Position numbers and translations under genes: made by a program. This document shows positions 51,978 to 60,230 of a stretch of 60,230 nucleotides of DNA, piece by piece (positions within the stretch are counted from its first letter, which is position 1; every line of letters starts with the position of its first letter). The DNA is taken from positions 1-60,230 of the forward strand of contig JAEYLC010000035.1 of the NCBI GenBank assembly GCA_023461435.1, read 5' to 3'. A model generated the notes under the pieces. The model did not search any database and was not told the origin of the DNA. It saw only the letters and a program-made list of their open reading frames with translations. This stretch comes from Bacillota bacterium (GTDB lineage Bacteria; Bacillota; Clostridia; Christensenellales; SZUA-584).

Positions 51978-52685
51978 TCAGCCATGATGAGGGTACGCCT
52001 CAATCTTGTTGACAGTGCCGATCCCATTCGCAGTCACATAGTCCGTTTTCTGGAGCTCGAAAATGAACTGAAACACGTGGCTGTACGGCCGGTACCGGAT
52101 GGCGTCCGGATACTTCGCCGCAAAGGGCGGCTCGTAAGCCTGATAGATCGCATCTTCCTCCACCGGCGTATAACCCGCGTCCGTACAGAGCCTTTTTAAT
52201 GACGGATACGTATAGAACTTCAGATGCGTTTGGTCGAGTATGCCGACTTCGGTGTAGTCGAATCTGTTTTCAAGCAATGGATACACAACGGAATTGTGCG
52301 CCACATTGGGCATTGAGAGCAGTACCGATCCGTCGTCCTTCAAAGCCTGCTTCGTCAGTGCCAAAACGCCGCCGGGATTGCGCAAATGCTCGAGCACATC
52401 GGCGCAGATCACATAGTCAAACTTGACGGGATCAAAAGCCGCAGCCCATTGCAGCGTATCAAGGTCCCCCAGCCATGAGCCTTTCGCGAATTGCTTGGCA
52501 GTCTGCATCGCCGCTTCGTCAATGTCGCAGATATAGACGTCGCAGCCAAGCTGGTTCTTCATGTAATTGGTCATGATGCCGGTGGACGCGCCGAGCTCGA
52601 GCACCGTCGAATCGGGCTTCACTTTCCCGAGTATCAGCGTATGAGAACGCCTCACGCGCATATCAAGCGTAAAATCGTATTTCAC
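51978..52685 (-). CDS. Class I SAM-dependent methyltransferase
   Basis: This 235-residue protein has the SAM-binding glycine motif VLELGASTGIMTNY, an acidic residue after the second strand (VYICDIDEAAMQ), and DYVICADVLEHLRNPGGVL (motif II/III), typical of the Methyltransf_23 type. It ends in a lipid- or sugar-methyltransferase-like region (SHVFQFIFEL). Its substrate may be a glycan, since it precedes the WbsX-like gene in the same operon. The ATG 52685 context has weak Shine-Dalgarno pairing. Confidence 0.92.
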   Translation of the reverse strand: MKYDFTLDMRVRRSHTLILGKVKPDSTVLELGASTGIMTNYMKNQLGCDVYICDIDEAAMQTAKQFAKGSWLGDLDTLQWAAAFDPVKFDYVICADVLEHLRNPGGVLALTKQALKDDGSVLLSMPNVAHNSVVYPLLENRFDYTEVGILDQTHLKFYTYPSLKRLCTDAGYTPVEEDAIYQAYEPPFAAKYPDAIRYRPYSHVFQFIFELQKTDYVTANGIGTVNKIEAYPHHG

Positions 52686-52772
52686 GTTCGTACCTCAAAT
52701 CCTTTTGGTTCAATATCCGATGATGTTTGATTCATTATATGCAGCGCAGCCGGAGGCGGTCCAAATACTCTC

Positions 52773-52806
52773 GTTAATTAAAAAGAGCACCTATTAAAGA
52801 TGCTCT
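52773..52806 (-). terminator. Terminator of the PadR/HAAS operon
   Basis: On the minus strand AGAGCA and TGCTCT pair around an 11-base loop, followed by TTTTTAATT, 20 bases after the HAAS gene stop. Confidence 0.75.
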
Positions 52807-52826
52807 GTTGAAATTCCACGATACTT

Positions 52827-53861
52827 TCAGGCTGTTTTACCGAACAACGATGAGCCTCGCGCGCCGCGGTACAGCGTCACACCCGTATCTGAGACATACC
52901 CGATGGTGCCGAGCACGACGATAATTGTGGGCAGCATCGTCCAGATGGCCTTAGCGGTGTCGCTTACGAACATATCGATATGCGTCGCGGCATACAGCGA
53001 TGTGAGGAAATCGGCGTTCCAAATCGCGGGCGGCAGGAAAATCACGATATTGAGCACGAGCATCGCGATGTTGATCGCCGCGACAGCCAGTGAGATTTTG
53101 ATCGAGTAGCGCCCCGCGATCAGCCGTATCATGTCCTTAAGCATCCCAAGGCAGATCATCAGATCGATCAGCGGCAGCATCGTTCTCACCACGTCGAGAT
53201 TGAACACGGGTATCGATACCATCCCTTCCACCGCTGTCACATACCCCAAAATCCACGGCATCGCATTGAATATGATGAGACCGATGACGCCGAATATGAG
53301 CCCCACAATCGGGTCGGCGCGTTTGATGTTTACCGTGTCCTTTTGGTTCAGGGGCGGCACCGGCGGCAGATCCTTCGGGCTCCAATCAAGCTTGAGAATG
53401 TGCCCGTCTTTCGCAAACCGCTCGACGAGCGCAAACGCGATCGTCACGTATGCAAACGCCTGCACGAGCCCGCCGAATATCCCCCAAAACGACCCCGCCG
53501 CCACGCTGAATGCGTTCTCGGGCGGCGTGACCACGCTGCTGACGATCAGCGCGATCACAAGCCCAAAGCCTGTCGCGGCCAGCACGATCTTGAGCACGAG
53601 CCAATAGATATCGTAATATTCCGGCCCGATCAGATGGCGCTTGGTGCCGCGGTATTTCGCTGCCAGATCCTGCGGACGCCCAAGCTCCTTGAGCACCGCC
53701 GTCACGTCGTCCTCGGATGGCTCGGTCTCTCCTGTGCGCGCCGCCAGCATGTCGTCGATAAGGCTGCGCAGTTCCTTCTCGATGTCCGCGCGCTGCTCCT
53801 GCGGCAGCCGCCTTGTGACATCATACACATACCTGTCAATCAGTTCTCCTGTTTTGCTCAT
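52827..53861 (-). CDS. HAAS-domain membrane protein
   Basis: Residues 1-75 form a HAAS-type helical domain (LIDRYVYDVTRRLPQEQRAD, then IEKELRSLIDDML and VLKELGRPQDLAAKYRG), usually joined to or paired with PadR systems. The remaining 270 residues hold about six membrane helices. In this family the membrane protein is the likely regulated or sensing partner. The start overlaps the PadR gene stop (ATGA), so the two are coupled. Its function is otherwise unknown; the total length is 344. Confidence 0.85.
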   Translation of the reverse strand: MSKTGELIDRYVYDVTRRLPQEQRADIEKELRSLIDDMLAARTGETEPSEDDVTAVLKELGRPQDLAAKYRGTKRHLIGPEYYDIYWLVLKIVLAATGFGLVIALIVSSVVTPPENAFSVAAGSFWGIFGGLVQAFAYVTIAFALVERFAKDGHILKLDWSPKDLPPVPPLNQKDTVNIKRADPIVGLIFGVIGLIIFNAMPWILGYVTAVEGMVSIPVFNLDVVRTMLPLIDLMICLGMLKDMIRLIAGRYSIKISLAVAAINIAMLVLNIVIFLPPAIWNADFLTSLYAATHIDMFVSDTAKAIWTMLPTIIVVLGTIGYVSDTGVTLYRGARGSSLFGKTA

Positions 53862-54244
53862 TTCTCTCCCTCCTCTTGTTCCGCCCCACCGACGCTCTCG
53901 CCGGCGGGGGCCCCTTTAATGAGCCTGTCGATACTGCGCGCAAGTTCATCCCACTCTGTGCACAGCAGTTTGTAAATTTTCTCGCCCGCCTCACTGCGCT
54001 CGTAATACTTGCGCGGCTTTGGGCCGGACGTTTCCCATTCGCTTTTCAGCAGCCCCTGCGATTCGAGCCGCCTAAGCAGCGGATACAACGTTCCCGGCTC
54101 GATGCTCATACCTGCGCTTGCAAGCTCCTCAACGAGCGCATAGCCGTATTTGGGCTTTTCTAATCGGCTCAACACACAGAGTGTCACCGTCCCGCGTCGA
54201 AGCTCCTGCTCCATGTTTGTCACAACAGAATTTAAGTCTTCCAT
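53858..54244 (-). CDS. PadR-family transcriptional regulator
   Basis: PadR regulators are winged-helix repressors. This 128-residue protein shows the core pattern LRRGTVTLCVLSRLEKPKYG, YALVEELASAG, then IEPGTLYPLLRRLESQGLL and PRKYYERSEAGEKI, and a C-terminal dimer helix. ATG 54244 follows GAGGTGAAAA. A consensus promoter lies at 54264-54293, and TGTGACATACA lies between its boxes, a possible operator. It is coupled to the HAAS gene and probably controls the pair in response to an unknown signal. Confidence 0.93.
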   Translation of the reverse strand: MEDLNSVVTNMEQELRRGTVTLCVLSRLEKPKYGYALVEELASAGMSIEPGTLYPLLRRLESQGLLKSEWETSGPKPRKYYERSEAGEKIYKLLCTEWDELARSIDRLIKGAPAGESVGGAEQEEGEK

Positions 54245-54263
54245 GGTTTTCACCTCTGCGCGC

Positions 54264-54293
54264 ATTATACTGTATGTCACACACTATTGTCAA
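54264..54293 (-). promoter_or_regulatory. Promoter of the PadR/HAAS operon
   Basis: On the minus strand TTGACA, an 18-base spacer and TATAAT. The spacer word TGTGTGACATACA is partly symmetric and may bind PadR. Confidence 0.7.
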
Positions 54294-54347
54294 TATCATT
54301 ATATAATTAATTCTATTTTATTGTTCATTATATTTTATAGTGCCATC

Positions 54348-54375
54348 AAAAAAGCCCGTTTACAGCGTAAACAGG
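54348..54375 (-). terminator. Terminator of the aminotransferase gene
   Basis: On the minus strand GCCTGTTTAC and GTAAACGGGC pair (one G-U) with a 2-base loop, followed by TTTTTT. Confidence 0.85.
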
Positions 54376-54396
54376 CCCATATTATGCAGCTTATTA

Positions 54397-55499
54397 TTAT
54401 CCGCAAAGGCATTTGTCCAGCTTTTCAAGGCCCTCACCGAAGTTCTTTCGCCCGTAGCCCATCCGAAAATAGCTGCCGTCCGCTTCATACACGTAGCCCG
54501 GCAGCAGCAGCACGCCGCATTTACCGATCAGGTCTTCACAAAAGGCTTTGGCATCTCCGCCGCTTTTGAGCTTGTGAAACGCGACAGGTCCCGCTGTAGG
54601 CTCGTTATTTATTAAGATATCTTTATGCTTTTCAAAGAAGCCTTCGGCCACAGCGATGTTGCTCCTGATGATGGATACGCTCCTTTGCAGCAACGCATCC
54701 GAATGCTTAAGCGCGAGCGCCGATAAGAATTCGCTCGGCGCGCTGCAGCAGATGGTGGTGTAATACTTGAGCTTCAGCAGCTTATCATAAACATCCTGTT
54801 CCGCGTCGCGATCCAGCCGATCCGCAGCCCCGGGAGCCCGTATGCCTTGGACATCACGCCGAGCGACACCGCGTTCTCACAGATATCGCTCATCCAGGAG
54901 TGTGACCGTCCGTCCCACTCCAGCCCCTTATAAACCTGATCGCAAAACACGAACACACCCCGTTCCCGCGCGATACGGGCAACGGCTTCGAGCTGATCAT
55001 CGCTGAGTGCATATCCGGTCGGGTTATGCGGCGTATTGATCACGATCAGCTTGGTCTGCGGGCGTATCAGCGAAATCAGTTCATCCATATCAAGCGTCCA
55101 GCCGCCCGGTCCCTGCCGCAGCAGCCACGGAGACACCTCACACCCGGCCGACGCGGCCACTTCGTAGAGCGACTGATATGCGGGCGACAGGTAAACCGCA
55201 TGATCTCCGCGTTCTAGGAACACTTGCATGAAGCCGTATATCGCCTCTTCGGCGCCTGCGTGCACAAGGATGTCCTGCGGCCCGCAGGCTTTATACAGCG
55301 CCGCGATGCGCTCTCTCAGATAAAGGCTGCCCTTCACCTCGGTGTACCCGAGCCAGAGCTGATGCAGCTGTTTCGCCGCCCCCGGTTCCATACTCAGCAG
55401 CTCGTCCACCGTCATGGATTCGCAGTCCGACTGCGACAGCAGATACTTTGTGGAAAACTCATGCTTCTCGTAGAAATCCTCAAGTAAAAATGTCCGCAT
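54397..55499 (-). pseudogene. Class I/II aminotransferase, frameshifted
   Basis: The 5' part (55499 to 54774) has the PLP-enzyme landmarks: AGAEEAIYGFMQ, TPHNPTGYALS (Asn159), FVFCDQVYKG (Asp187, Tyr190) and the Schiff-base lysine in SKAYGLPGLRIGW (Lys218). It then goes off frame after GWIATR and hits a stop. The remainder (DAEQDVYDKLLKL on, to 54397, with RSNIAVAEGFFEK and YFRMGYGRKNFGEGLEKL) lies in another frame. A loss of one, four or seven bases in the GCGAC-repeat near 54793 would explain it. The intact protein would have about 365 residues. It could be a pseudogene or an assembly error. Confidence 0.85.
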
Positions 55500-55543
55500 A
55501 TTTCCTCCATTGCTGTTTAACTAAAGGCTTTTTAATCTTGCCA

Positions 55544-55705
55544 AGGGAGGCACTGATTAAATGAGGTGGCTGATTTAACGAGAGGGTTTTGTGATCGGCA
55601 AGGAGCAAAATCGAGGAATAGCATCGCTATTTTGAGATTGCAGCGACACAGCAGAGTGCAAAACCAACCGTTAAGGCAGTCCACCGAATTAATCAGTGCT
55701 TCCCT
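55544..55705. mobile_element. MITE-like hairpin element
   Basis: The ends are inverted: AGGGAGGCACTGATTAA (55544-55560) and TTAATCAGTGCTTCCCT (55689-55705), with one mismatch. Further inward GGGTTTTG faces CAAAACC, and the centre has AATAGC-ATC-GCTATT. At 162 bases with no frame it fits a miniature inverted-repeat element. Its right end overlaps the stop codon of the AlkD-like gene. Confidence 0.8.
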
Positions 55706-56348
55706 ATATGTACTTGCTCGCTTCCTTCACGCTAAGAGCGCTCAGCTTATGCGCGGCAAGAAAATCCCTCACCCACTGTGCGTCGGTCTTCGAATACTCG
55801 CGCAGCACCCAGCCGATCGCTTTGTTCAAGAAAAACTCCTTTGTATCGCAATTCTGCAGTATCGCGTGCGACAGAAACGCCGTGTCCGTAAGCTGCTTGT
55901 ATTTGAGCTGGAAGAGCATCGACGCGCGTCTGAGCCAAAGGTTATCACCCGTCATCCATATTGCGACCACCTGCTCTTTGAGCTCCTGATGCCGCAAGAC
56001 GATGTCGCCCGCGATGACAGCCAGCATATCCACCGTGTCCCACCACGATTTGGTCACGATCAGCGTTTCCATGTGACGGATATCGTCCGCAATGAGGCGG
56101 CTTTTCACATCGAGCAGATATGTGATGCCAAGATATTGAAATTCCCGTTCGCGCAGCTCAAAGCACTTGAAAACAAACTCCCAGTCCACCGCCTTTTCCT
56201 TTTTCTTTGCGGCGAGGAAGCCGCGGCTGAGTTCGGCACGCTGAGCCTTTTGAAGCCCCAGAAAAGCAAACTGGTTTTTCATGTAGGCGGCCATGCTGGG
56301 CGCCATGGCGCTGTCGGCGGCATCGTAATAAGCTTTGAAAATATCCAT
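55704..56348 (-). CDS. DNA alkylation repair protein (AlkD-like)
   Basis: AlkD proteins remove alkylated bases from DNA using an all-helical HEAT-repeat fold. This 214-residue protein has the family marks YMKNQFAFLGLQKAQRAELS, LREREFQYLGITYLL, SWWDTVDMLAVIAGD (with the active-site Trp/Asp region) and IGWVLREYSKTD. ATG 56348 has a weak site. The stop codon lies at the tip of the MITE-like element, so the last residues (SVKEASKYI) may still be native, but the 3' flank was replaced. Confidence 0.92.
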   Translation of the reverse strand: MDIFKAYYDAADSAMAPSMAAYMKNQFAFLGLQKAQRAELSRGFLAAKKKEKAVDWEFVFKCFELREREFQYLGITYLLDVKSRLIADDIRHMETLIVTKSWWDTVDMLAVIAGDIVLRHQELKEQVVAIWMTGDNLWLRRASMLFQLKYKQLTDTAFLSHAILQNCDTKEFFLNKAIGWVLREYSKTDAQWVRDFLAAHKLSALSVKEASKYI

Positions 56349-56439
56349 AGAAACTCCATTGTGTTATTTTATCCATCATATTCTGTTTTCTTTCGGCGCG
56401 CAATATAGCGATTTCATAATGTGCAAACGGAACTGCTGG

Positions 56440-56461
56440 AAAAAAACCTGCCAAAGCAGGC
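56440..56461 (-). terminator. Terminator after the ABC/FtsX operon
   Basis: On the minus strand CCTGC-TTTG-GCAGG is followed by seven T. It ends the MacB-like operon. Confidence 0.8.
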
Positions 56462-56505
56462 TTTATCGCTAAATACCGGAAGCGTCTGTTTCATCAACAG
56501 TCGGC

Positions 56506-57174
56506 TTATGCCAGCGCCTTGAGCATTTTGTTGTCAAGCGTGACGATACAATCCGCAGTGTTATGAAAGTAATCCGAATGAGTGGCAACAATCACGCACT
56601 TACCCTCTTTATGCGCGAGATCATCAAACAGCCCCACGATATCGAGTGCTGTTGCCTTATCAAGATTACCTGTCGGCTCATCGGCGATGATGATATCCGC
56701 GCCAGTCGAGATAGCCCGTGCAATCGCCACACGCTGCTGCTCTCCGCCGGATAGATAATTCGGCAAACGTTTGAACAGCGATTCGTCGAGTCCCGTGCTT
56801 TTGAGCAGCGCCGACGCTTTTTCTTCGTCGTCCGCACTACCGGAAATGCTCATAGCTACGAGCACATTCTGAACTGCCGAAAGATAGGTAAGCAGGTTGT
56901 ATGCCTGGAACACAAACCCCAAATGATCCTTTCTGTATCGGGCCATACCGATCTCCTGTATGTCGCGCTCCTTATAAAGGATGCTCCCTTTTTTGGGAAT
57001 TTCGAGCGCGCCGAGCAGTGAGAGCGTCGTCGTCTTGCCGGAGCCGGAAGGCCCAATAATCGAGTAAAGCTTCCCCTGCTCAAAGCAAAAGCTTGCGTCT
57101 TTGAGAATGTCGATATTCGTGGCCTTTGTTGGATAATAATAATCAACGTTTTTGAGTTCCAGTACCGTATTCAT
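56506..57174 (-). CDS. MacB-like ABC transporter ATP-binding protein
   Basis: This 222-residue ATPase has Walker A (GPSGSGKTTTLSLL), a Q-loop (LGFVFQAYNLL), the signature LSGGEQQRVAIARAI, Walker B (IIIADEPTGNLD) and a switch histidine (ATHSDY). It belongs to the MacB/LolD/FtsE group, which works with FtsX-type permeases in mechanotransmission, not classic transport. It is the third gene of an operon after two FtsX-type permeases. The unit may export or sense antimicrobial peptides or work on the envelope. Confidence 0.93.
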   Translation of the reverse strand: MNTVLELKNVDYYYPTKATNIDILKDASFCFEQGKLYSIIGPSGSGKTTTLSLLGALEIPKKGSILYKERDIQEIGMARYRKDHLGFVFQAYNLLTYLSAVQNVLVAMSISGSADDEEKASALLKSTGLDESLFKRLPNYLSGGEQQRVAIARAISTGADIIIADEPTGNLDKATALDIVGLFDDLAHKEGKCVIVATHSDYFHNTADCIVTLDNKMLKALA

Positions 57175-57215
57175 CGTTTTTCTCCGTTTCTCTAGTCCTA
57201 ATTTTCAGAATGCCA

Positions 57216-58481
57216 TCATTTGAAGGTTTGCATTATCTGCTTGGGGGTATACTTTCTGATCGCGACCATCGGTACGATCGACGCTACGATCACCAGCAGT
57301 ATGCCGCAGATATTTGCGAGTAAAAATAATGTGCCTATGTACGCCGATGTCAACGAGTGATTGATCTGCATGTTTACAGCAATCGCTTTGCCCACAGTGG
57401 GTATGATTACGCTTGATACGAGAGCGCCGATATTGATGGCAATCAAACCCGGCATCAGTATTTCAATTATCATCTGGAGACTAACCTTATACCGGCTTTC
57501 CCCCAGCGATAGCAATATACCGATTTCAAATAAGCGGTCGTTCATTAGATAGATCACGAGCAGGCTTAATATGATTGCTGACATGGCAATCACCGTGATG
57601 AATATGGCATCACAAGTTTTTATTACACTATTCAGGGCAGTGGACGCGAGCAGAAAGTCGAGATTGTTATTATAGAAATCCAAATCCAAATTGTATTTTT
57701 CTGCGATGGGCTTTGCTTTGTCTAAAAACGCATCGAGTTCCGCAGGATCAGTTAATACATATTCCGATTCCATGATTCCATTAACTCCATTTAGTTTAAT
57801 GGCAACATCGATTGGCACATAAATGTAATTCACATTGCATAAATACTCAGGTACCATGTTTAAATCATCTCCTGAGTGAACGCCAACAATTTTCAGTTCG
57901 ACATTCTGATCCTTATCAAAATATGAAGAGACTGTAAACGAATCATCCAATTTGAGGAAATTATTGTTCAAGACCTGCTGGCTTATAACCGCATCTGTTC
58001 CGAACTCATCAGGTGATAGAAAACGTCCTTCCTCAATATGATCAATACCTTTTTTGAAATTCCAAAAAGACTGCATATTTGACACGCCAACAATTTGAAA
58101 ATCGCCCACGCCCGGCCAATAAGACTCATGTTCATCAACATCGTATGATCCGGTTTCGATACCTTTAATAGTATCGCTCAAAACATTGACCATACTGATA
58201 TATTGAGTGTTTTTCACTTCCGGCAACTCTGAGATCTCATGCGCAACATCATATGGGAAATAGTCTGTAATATCTATACCAGAGAGTTTTTTATCTTTAA
58301 TATTTACAATAACAGAAGCCCCTATGTTTTTCCTGATCTGTGCGACAGACTCTTCAGCGGTCACTCGAATTTGATAGGAAACCTGCAAAAATACCGATGC
58401 AATCAAGATTATCAGCAGTATTAATAAGAACCGCTTTTTGTAGTGTATGATGCTGAAGACAGCACGTTTAAAACAGCCCAT
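57216..58481 (-). CDS. FtsX-type ABC permease (second)
   Basis: The protein (421 residues) has the MacB/FtsX layout: one N-terminal helix (about 17-35), a large extracellular domain (40-275), then three C-terminal helices and the cytoplasmic LFEIGILLSLGESRYKVSLQ loop typical of these permeases. The extracellular part has no named motif. It starts 14 bases after the stop of the first permease and 41 bases before the ATPase. It probably forms a heterodimer with the 60 kb permease. The DNA is AT-rich. Confidence 0.9.
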   Translation of the reverse strand: MGCFKRAVFSIIHYKKRFLLILLIILIASVFLQVSYQIRVTAEESVAQIRKNIGASVIVNIKDKKLSGIDITDYFPYDVAHEISELPEVKNTQYISMVNVLSDTIKGIETGSYDVDEHESYWPGVGDFQIVGVSNMQSFWNFKKGIDHIEEGRFLSPDEFGTDAVISQQVLNNNFLKLDDSFTVSSYFDKDQNVELKIVGVHSGDDLNMVPEYLCNVNYIYVPIDVAIKLNGVNGIMESEYVLTDPAELDAFLDKAKPIAEKYNLDLDFYNNNLDFLLASTALNSVIKTCDAIFITVIAMSAIILSLLVIYLMNDRLFEIGILLSLGESRYKVSLQMIIEILMPGLIAINIGALVSSVIIPTVGKAIAVNMQINHSLTSAYIGTLFLLANICGILLVIVASIVPMVAIRKYTPKQIMQTFK

Positions 58482-58495
58482 AATTCACCTTCAAA

Positions 58496-59947
58496 TCAAT
58501 TTGATAACAACAATCTGGCGGGGCTTTTACGTAGAAAGAACAACACCTGCCCAGCTAAGGCCACAAAAATCACAACAATTCCAATAAACGTATAGGCGAT
58601 GAAAACGCCAAAGCTGCCGCTGACGTTCAATTCATTATTCACGTAAAAATATGTTGTACGGGCCGATTTGATGTCGCCTTCTACGACATAATCACCATGA
58701 TTTTCATACCGAACAATTTCATCACGCTGATGTTCTATCGCTGCATTTGTCTCAGAAGCTGGTTTTTCCATCACCAGATTGCTGACTGCCGGAGCCACTA
58801 ACACCGCAAGCAATGCAGCCATGATCAGAGCAGCCAGTACGAGCGCGAGCTCTTCCAGCACGGTTTGTAGAACAAGTTTTGGTTTTGACTCGCCAAGGGA
58901 CAAGAAAACACCCAATTCGTATTTTTTCCTATTGAGTAGTAAGGCATATATGAGAAGAATAATGACAAATATGCTAATCCCTAACCCCAATGCCGCCGCA
59001 GTCGCCATACTGCTAATCTCTTCAGCTGGTTTATTGACGGTAGACACCCAATCTTTATCCCATGTATAGTCATATAATAATGTCCAATAGATAGGATCAT
59101 ATGTGCTATCTCCCAGTTCTATTTTGATATCATTAATGAAATTTTCAACCTGATTGCTGTCTTGCATATAGACATATAGCCGCAGCGGTCCATACCAAGT
59201 ACTATAAGCAGATAAAATATCCCCGGGGACAAAAATATAGTTTGCAGGCTGCTCCGAGGGAAATGCTGACGTCACTGTTTTTTCATATAGGTTCGACGTT
59301 CGAGGGTAATCAAACAATCCTGTTACTGTTAAAGTTATTGGTTCCTTTTTTCCTTCAAGTTGCTCAATCATATATGGAGTTGTTACACTGATAGTGTCTC
59401 CAAGTTTTAAATTGTTCGCTTCAGCAAGCGATGTTGATATAACCGCAACTTTTTTTCCGGAGTCCTCAGCAGTGATATGCTTTCCCTCTGTAAGTTTAAA
59501 TCCTGCGCTGGTAAAGAGCGTATAAATCTGTGTATTCGTCAAGCCGAACAGCATGCATGAATCGAGAGACTGATCCGTCTGTTTTAGACTTTTCTTGTTG
59601 ACATCGTTCATTTCGTTGTCTTTTACCACTGAAACAGCATCAATCAGCCTTCCGCTGTGGAACCCCACCGCATTACAGCTTTTCACGAAGGATAGGCTAT
59701 TGAGTTTTTCGATCTCTTTGCTGTTAAAGGGACCTTCCATTTCCGTGTCAATATCGCTGACTTTTTTCATGATTACGCAGTTGCCTACATTACTGTTTAA
59801 ATTGACAACCTGCTGATTAGAAGCAATACTGATAATGGTCACCGAAATAAGCAAAAAAAGCAGCAGGAAGAACCATCCCGAGATCAGTATGTTTCTTCTC
59901 TTGTGGTGCCAAAGGCTATATGCGATGCGGCTGAATATGCTTTTCAT
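58496..59947 (-). CDS. FtsX-type ABC permease (first)
   Basis: This 483-residue protein has a first membrane helix near 20-42, an extracellular domain to about 320, and three later helices with the KKYELGVFLSLGESKPKLVLQ cytoplasmic loop, like its partner. ATG 59947 follows GGGGGAAG. An inverted repeat, ACTTATTAT/ATAATAAGT (60043-60064), lies upstream and may be an operator. It is the first gene of the three-gene operon, which lies next to the group II intron 3' end. Confidence 0.9.
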   Translation of the reverse strand: MKSIFSRIAYSLWHHKRRNILISGWFFLLLFLLISVTIISIASNQQVVNLNSNVGNCVIMKKVSDIDTEMEGPFNSKEIEKLNSLSFVKSCNAVGFHSGRLIDAVSVVKDNEMNDVNKKSLKQTDQSLDSCMLFGLTNTQIYTLFTSAGFKLTEGKHITAEDSGKKVAVISTSLAEANNLKLGDTISVTTPYMIEQLEGKKEPITLTVTGLFDYPRTSNLYEKTVTSAFPSEQPANYIFVPGDILSAYSTWYGPLRLYVYMQDSNQVENFINDIKIELGDSTYDPIYWTLLYDYTWDKDWVSTVNKPAEEISSMATAAALGLGISIFVIILLIYALLLNRKKYELGVFLSLGESKPKLVLQTVLEELALVLAALIMAALLAVLVAPAVSNLVMEKPASETNAAIEHQRDEIVRYENHGDYVVEGDIKSARTTYFYVNNELNVSGSFGVFIAYTFIGIVVIFVALAGQVLFFLRKSPARLLLSN

Positions 59948-60042
59948 GCTTCCCCCTAAATCAACGAAGAATGAATCAATTGTGACCATAAAAATGCGAT
60001 ATATAGTGCATCCATAATATAACACATAATATCAACTCAATT

Positions 60043-60064
60043 TACTTATTATATTAATAATAAG
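60043..60064. promoter_or_regulatory. Inverted repeat before the FtsX/ABC operon
   Basis: ACTTATTAT and ATAATAAGT are perfect 9-base arms around a 4-base centre, about 100 bases before the first permease. It could be an operator or a leftover stem at the intron site. Confidence 0.4.
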
Positions 60065-60105
60065 TAGCATTATTTTATGAATATAGCAATCACAGAAATT
60101 TCTCA

Positions 60106-60230
60106 ATCGAGTAGGGGCTAACCGTATCAGGTTTCGCCCCTCTCACACCACCGTACGTACGGTTTTCCGTATACGGCGGTTCAATTCGTAACTAAGTGTA
60201 CTTTGTTGAAGTGGTCTAATAGTGATATTA
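60106..60230 (-). mobile_element. Group II intron, 3' end (domains V and VI)
   Basis: Read on the minus strand, the edge contains GAACCGCCGTATACGG then AAAACCGTACGTACGGTGG, a domain V hairpin, followed by TGTGAGAGG and a domain VI hairpin (GGGGCGAAACC/GGTTAGCCCC). It ends CTACTCGAT near 60106. This order and wording are the 3' end of bacterial group II introns. The reverse transcriptase region would be to the right, outside the window. Confidence 0.85.

Overview
The window looks like chromosomal DNA of a low-to-mid GC, probably spore-forming Clostridia (Bacillota). The evidence is strong AGGAGG-type ribosome binding sites, TTG/GTG starts, a Bacillus-type spore-coat transglutaminase (Tgl), a YkvI-type permease, a YmaF-family protein, phasin/AarF pairing, many Firmicutes-type small XRE regulators, and Clostridia-like initiator and elongator tRNA-Met genes. 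Most genes are moderately GC-rich. Four stretches are visibly AT-rich and look acquired: about 15.0-19.5 kb, 26.8-29.2 kb, 47.5-48.5 kb and 57.2-60.1 kb. Both edges are ends of group II introns on the minus strand (5' end at position 116, 3' end near 60106). The window may therefore be a whole contig that stopped at copies of a repeated intron.

Layout. 0-9 kb: a soluble chemoreceptor fused to a sugar-binding-protein domain; an XRE/membrane protein/ABC-2 exporter operon with a repeated operator; YbaK; a DUF815-type AAA protein; a poly-HAMP chemoreceptor. 9-15 kb: an unknown protein, AarF/ABC1 kinase with a phasin, a GNAT, and YkvI permease with an M15 peptidase. 15-19.3 kb: an AT-rich island with YmaF and a 1210-residue protein ending in a PD-(D/E)XK nuclease motif. 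19.5-21.3 kb: an unknown gene coupled to tgl. 21.3-26.7 kb: a second XRE/membrane module, a GNAT, a flavin-type oxidase, a surface lipoprotein (SH3-SH3-beta sandwich-DNase I fold), a pentapeptide-repeat protein and a LURP-one protein, followed by a duplicated scrap of the lipoprotein gene. 26.8-29.6 kb: a frameshifted Shedu (DUF4263) nuclease gene, a ParA ATPase and two tRNA-Met genes.

29.6-39.6 kb holds metabolic and transport genes: a HAD-like/C39-like/EamA operon, a thioesterase, an NlpC/P60 hydrolase, a FUSC-GNAT fusion, an MFS transporter, a frameshifted MBL hydrolase, a Gfo/Idh/MocA oxidoreductase with a DeoR regulator, and DUF6678. 39.7-41.9 kb carries isolated phage packaging genes (terminase small and large subunits) with a ferredoxin gene between them. 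42-56 kb: a zinc-ribbon repeat protein, xylulokinase, a lipoprotein, an isochorismatase, an AT-rich membrane protein, an ABC exporter, a third XRE/membrane module, a WbsX-like protein with a methyltransferase, a PadR/HAAS pair, a frameshifted aminotransferase, a MITE-like element and an AlkD-like protein. 56.5-60 kb: a MacB-like ATPase with two FtsX permeases.

Candidates for something undescribed are the 1210-residue nuclease protein, the terminase-ferredoxin-terminase arrangement, the Shedu/ParA island beside tRNA genes, the cytosolic chemoreceptor/binding-protein fusion, and the recurring XRE/membrane modules with paired operators. Three genes are frameshifted (MBL, Shedu, aminotransferase). 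These could be real pseudogenes or assembly errors. All family names come from reading protein motifs, without database searches.
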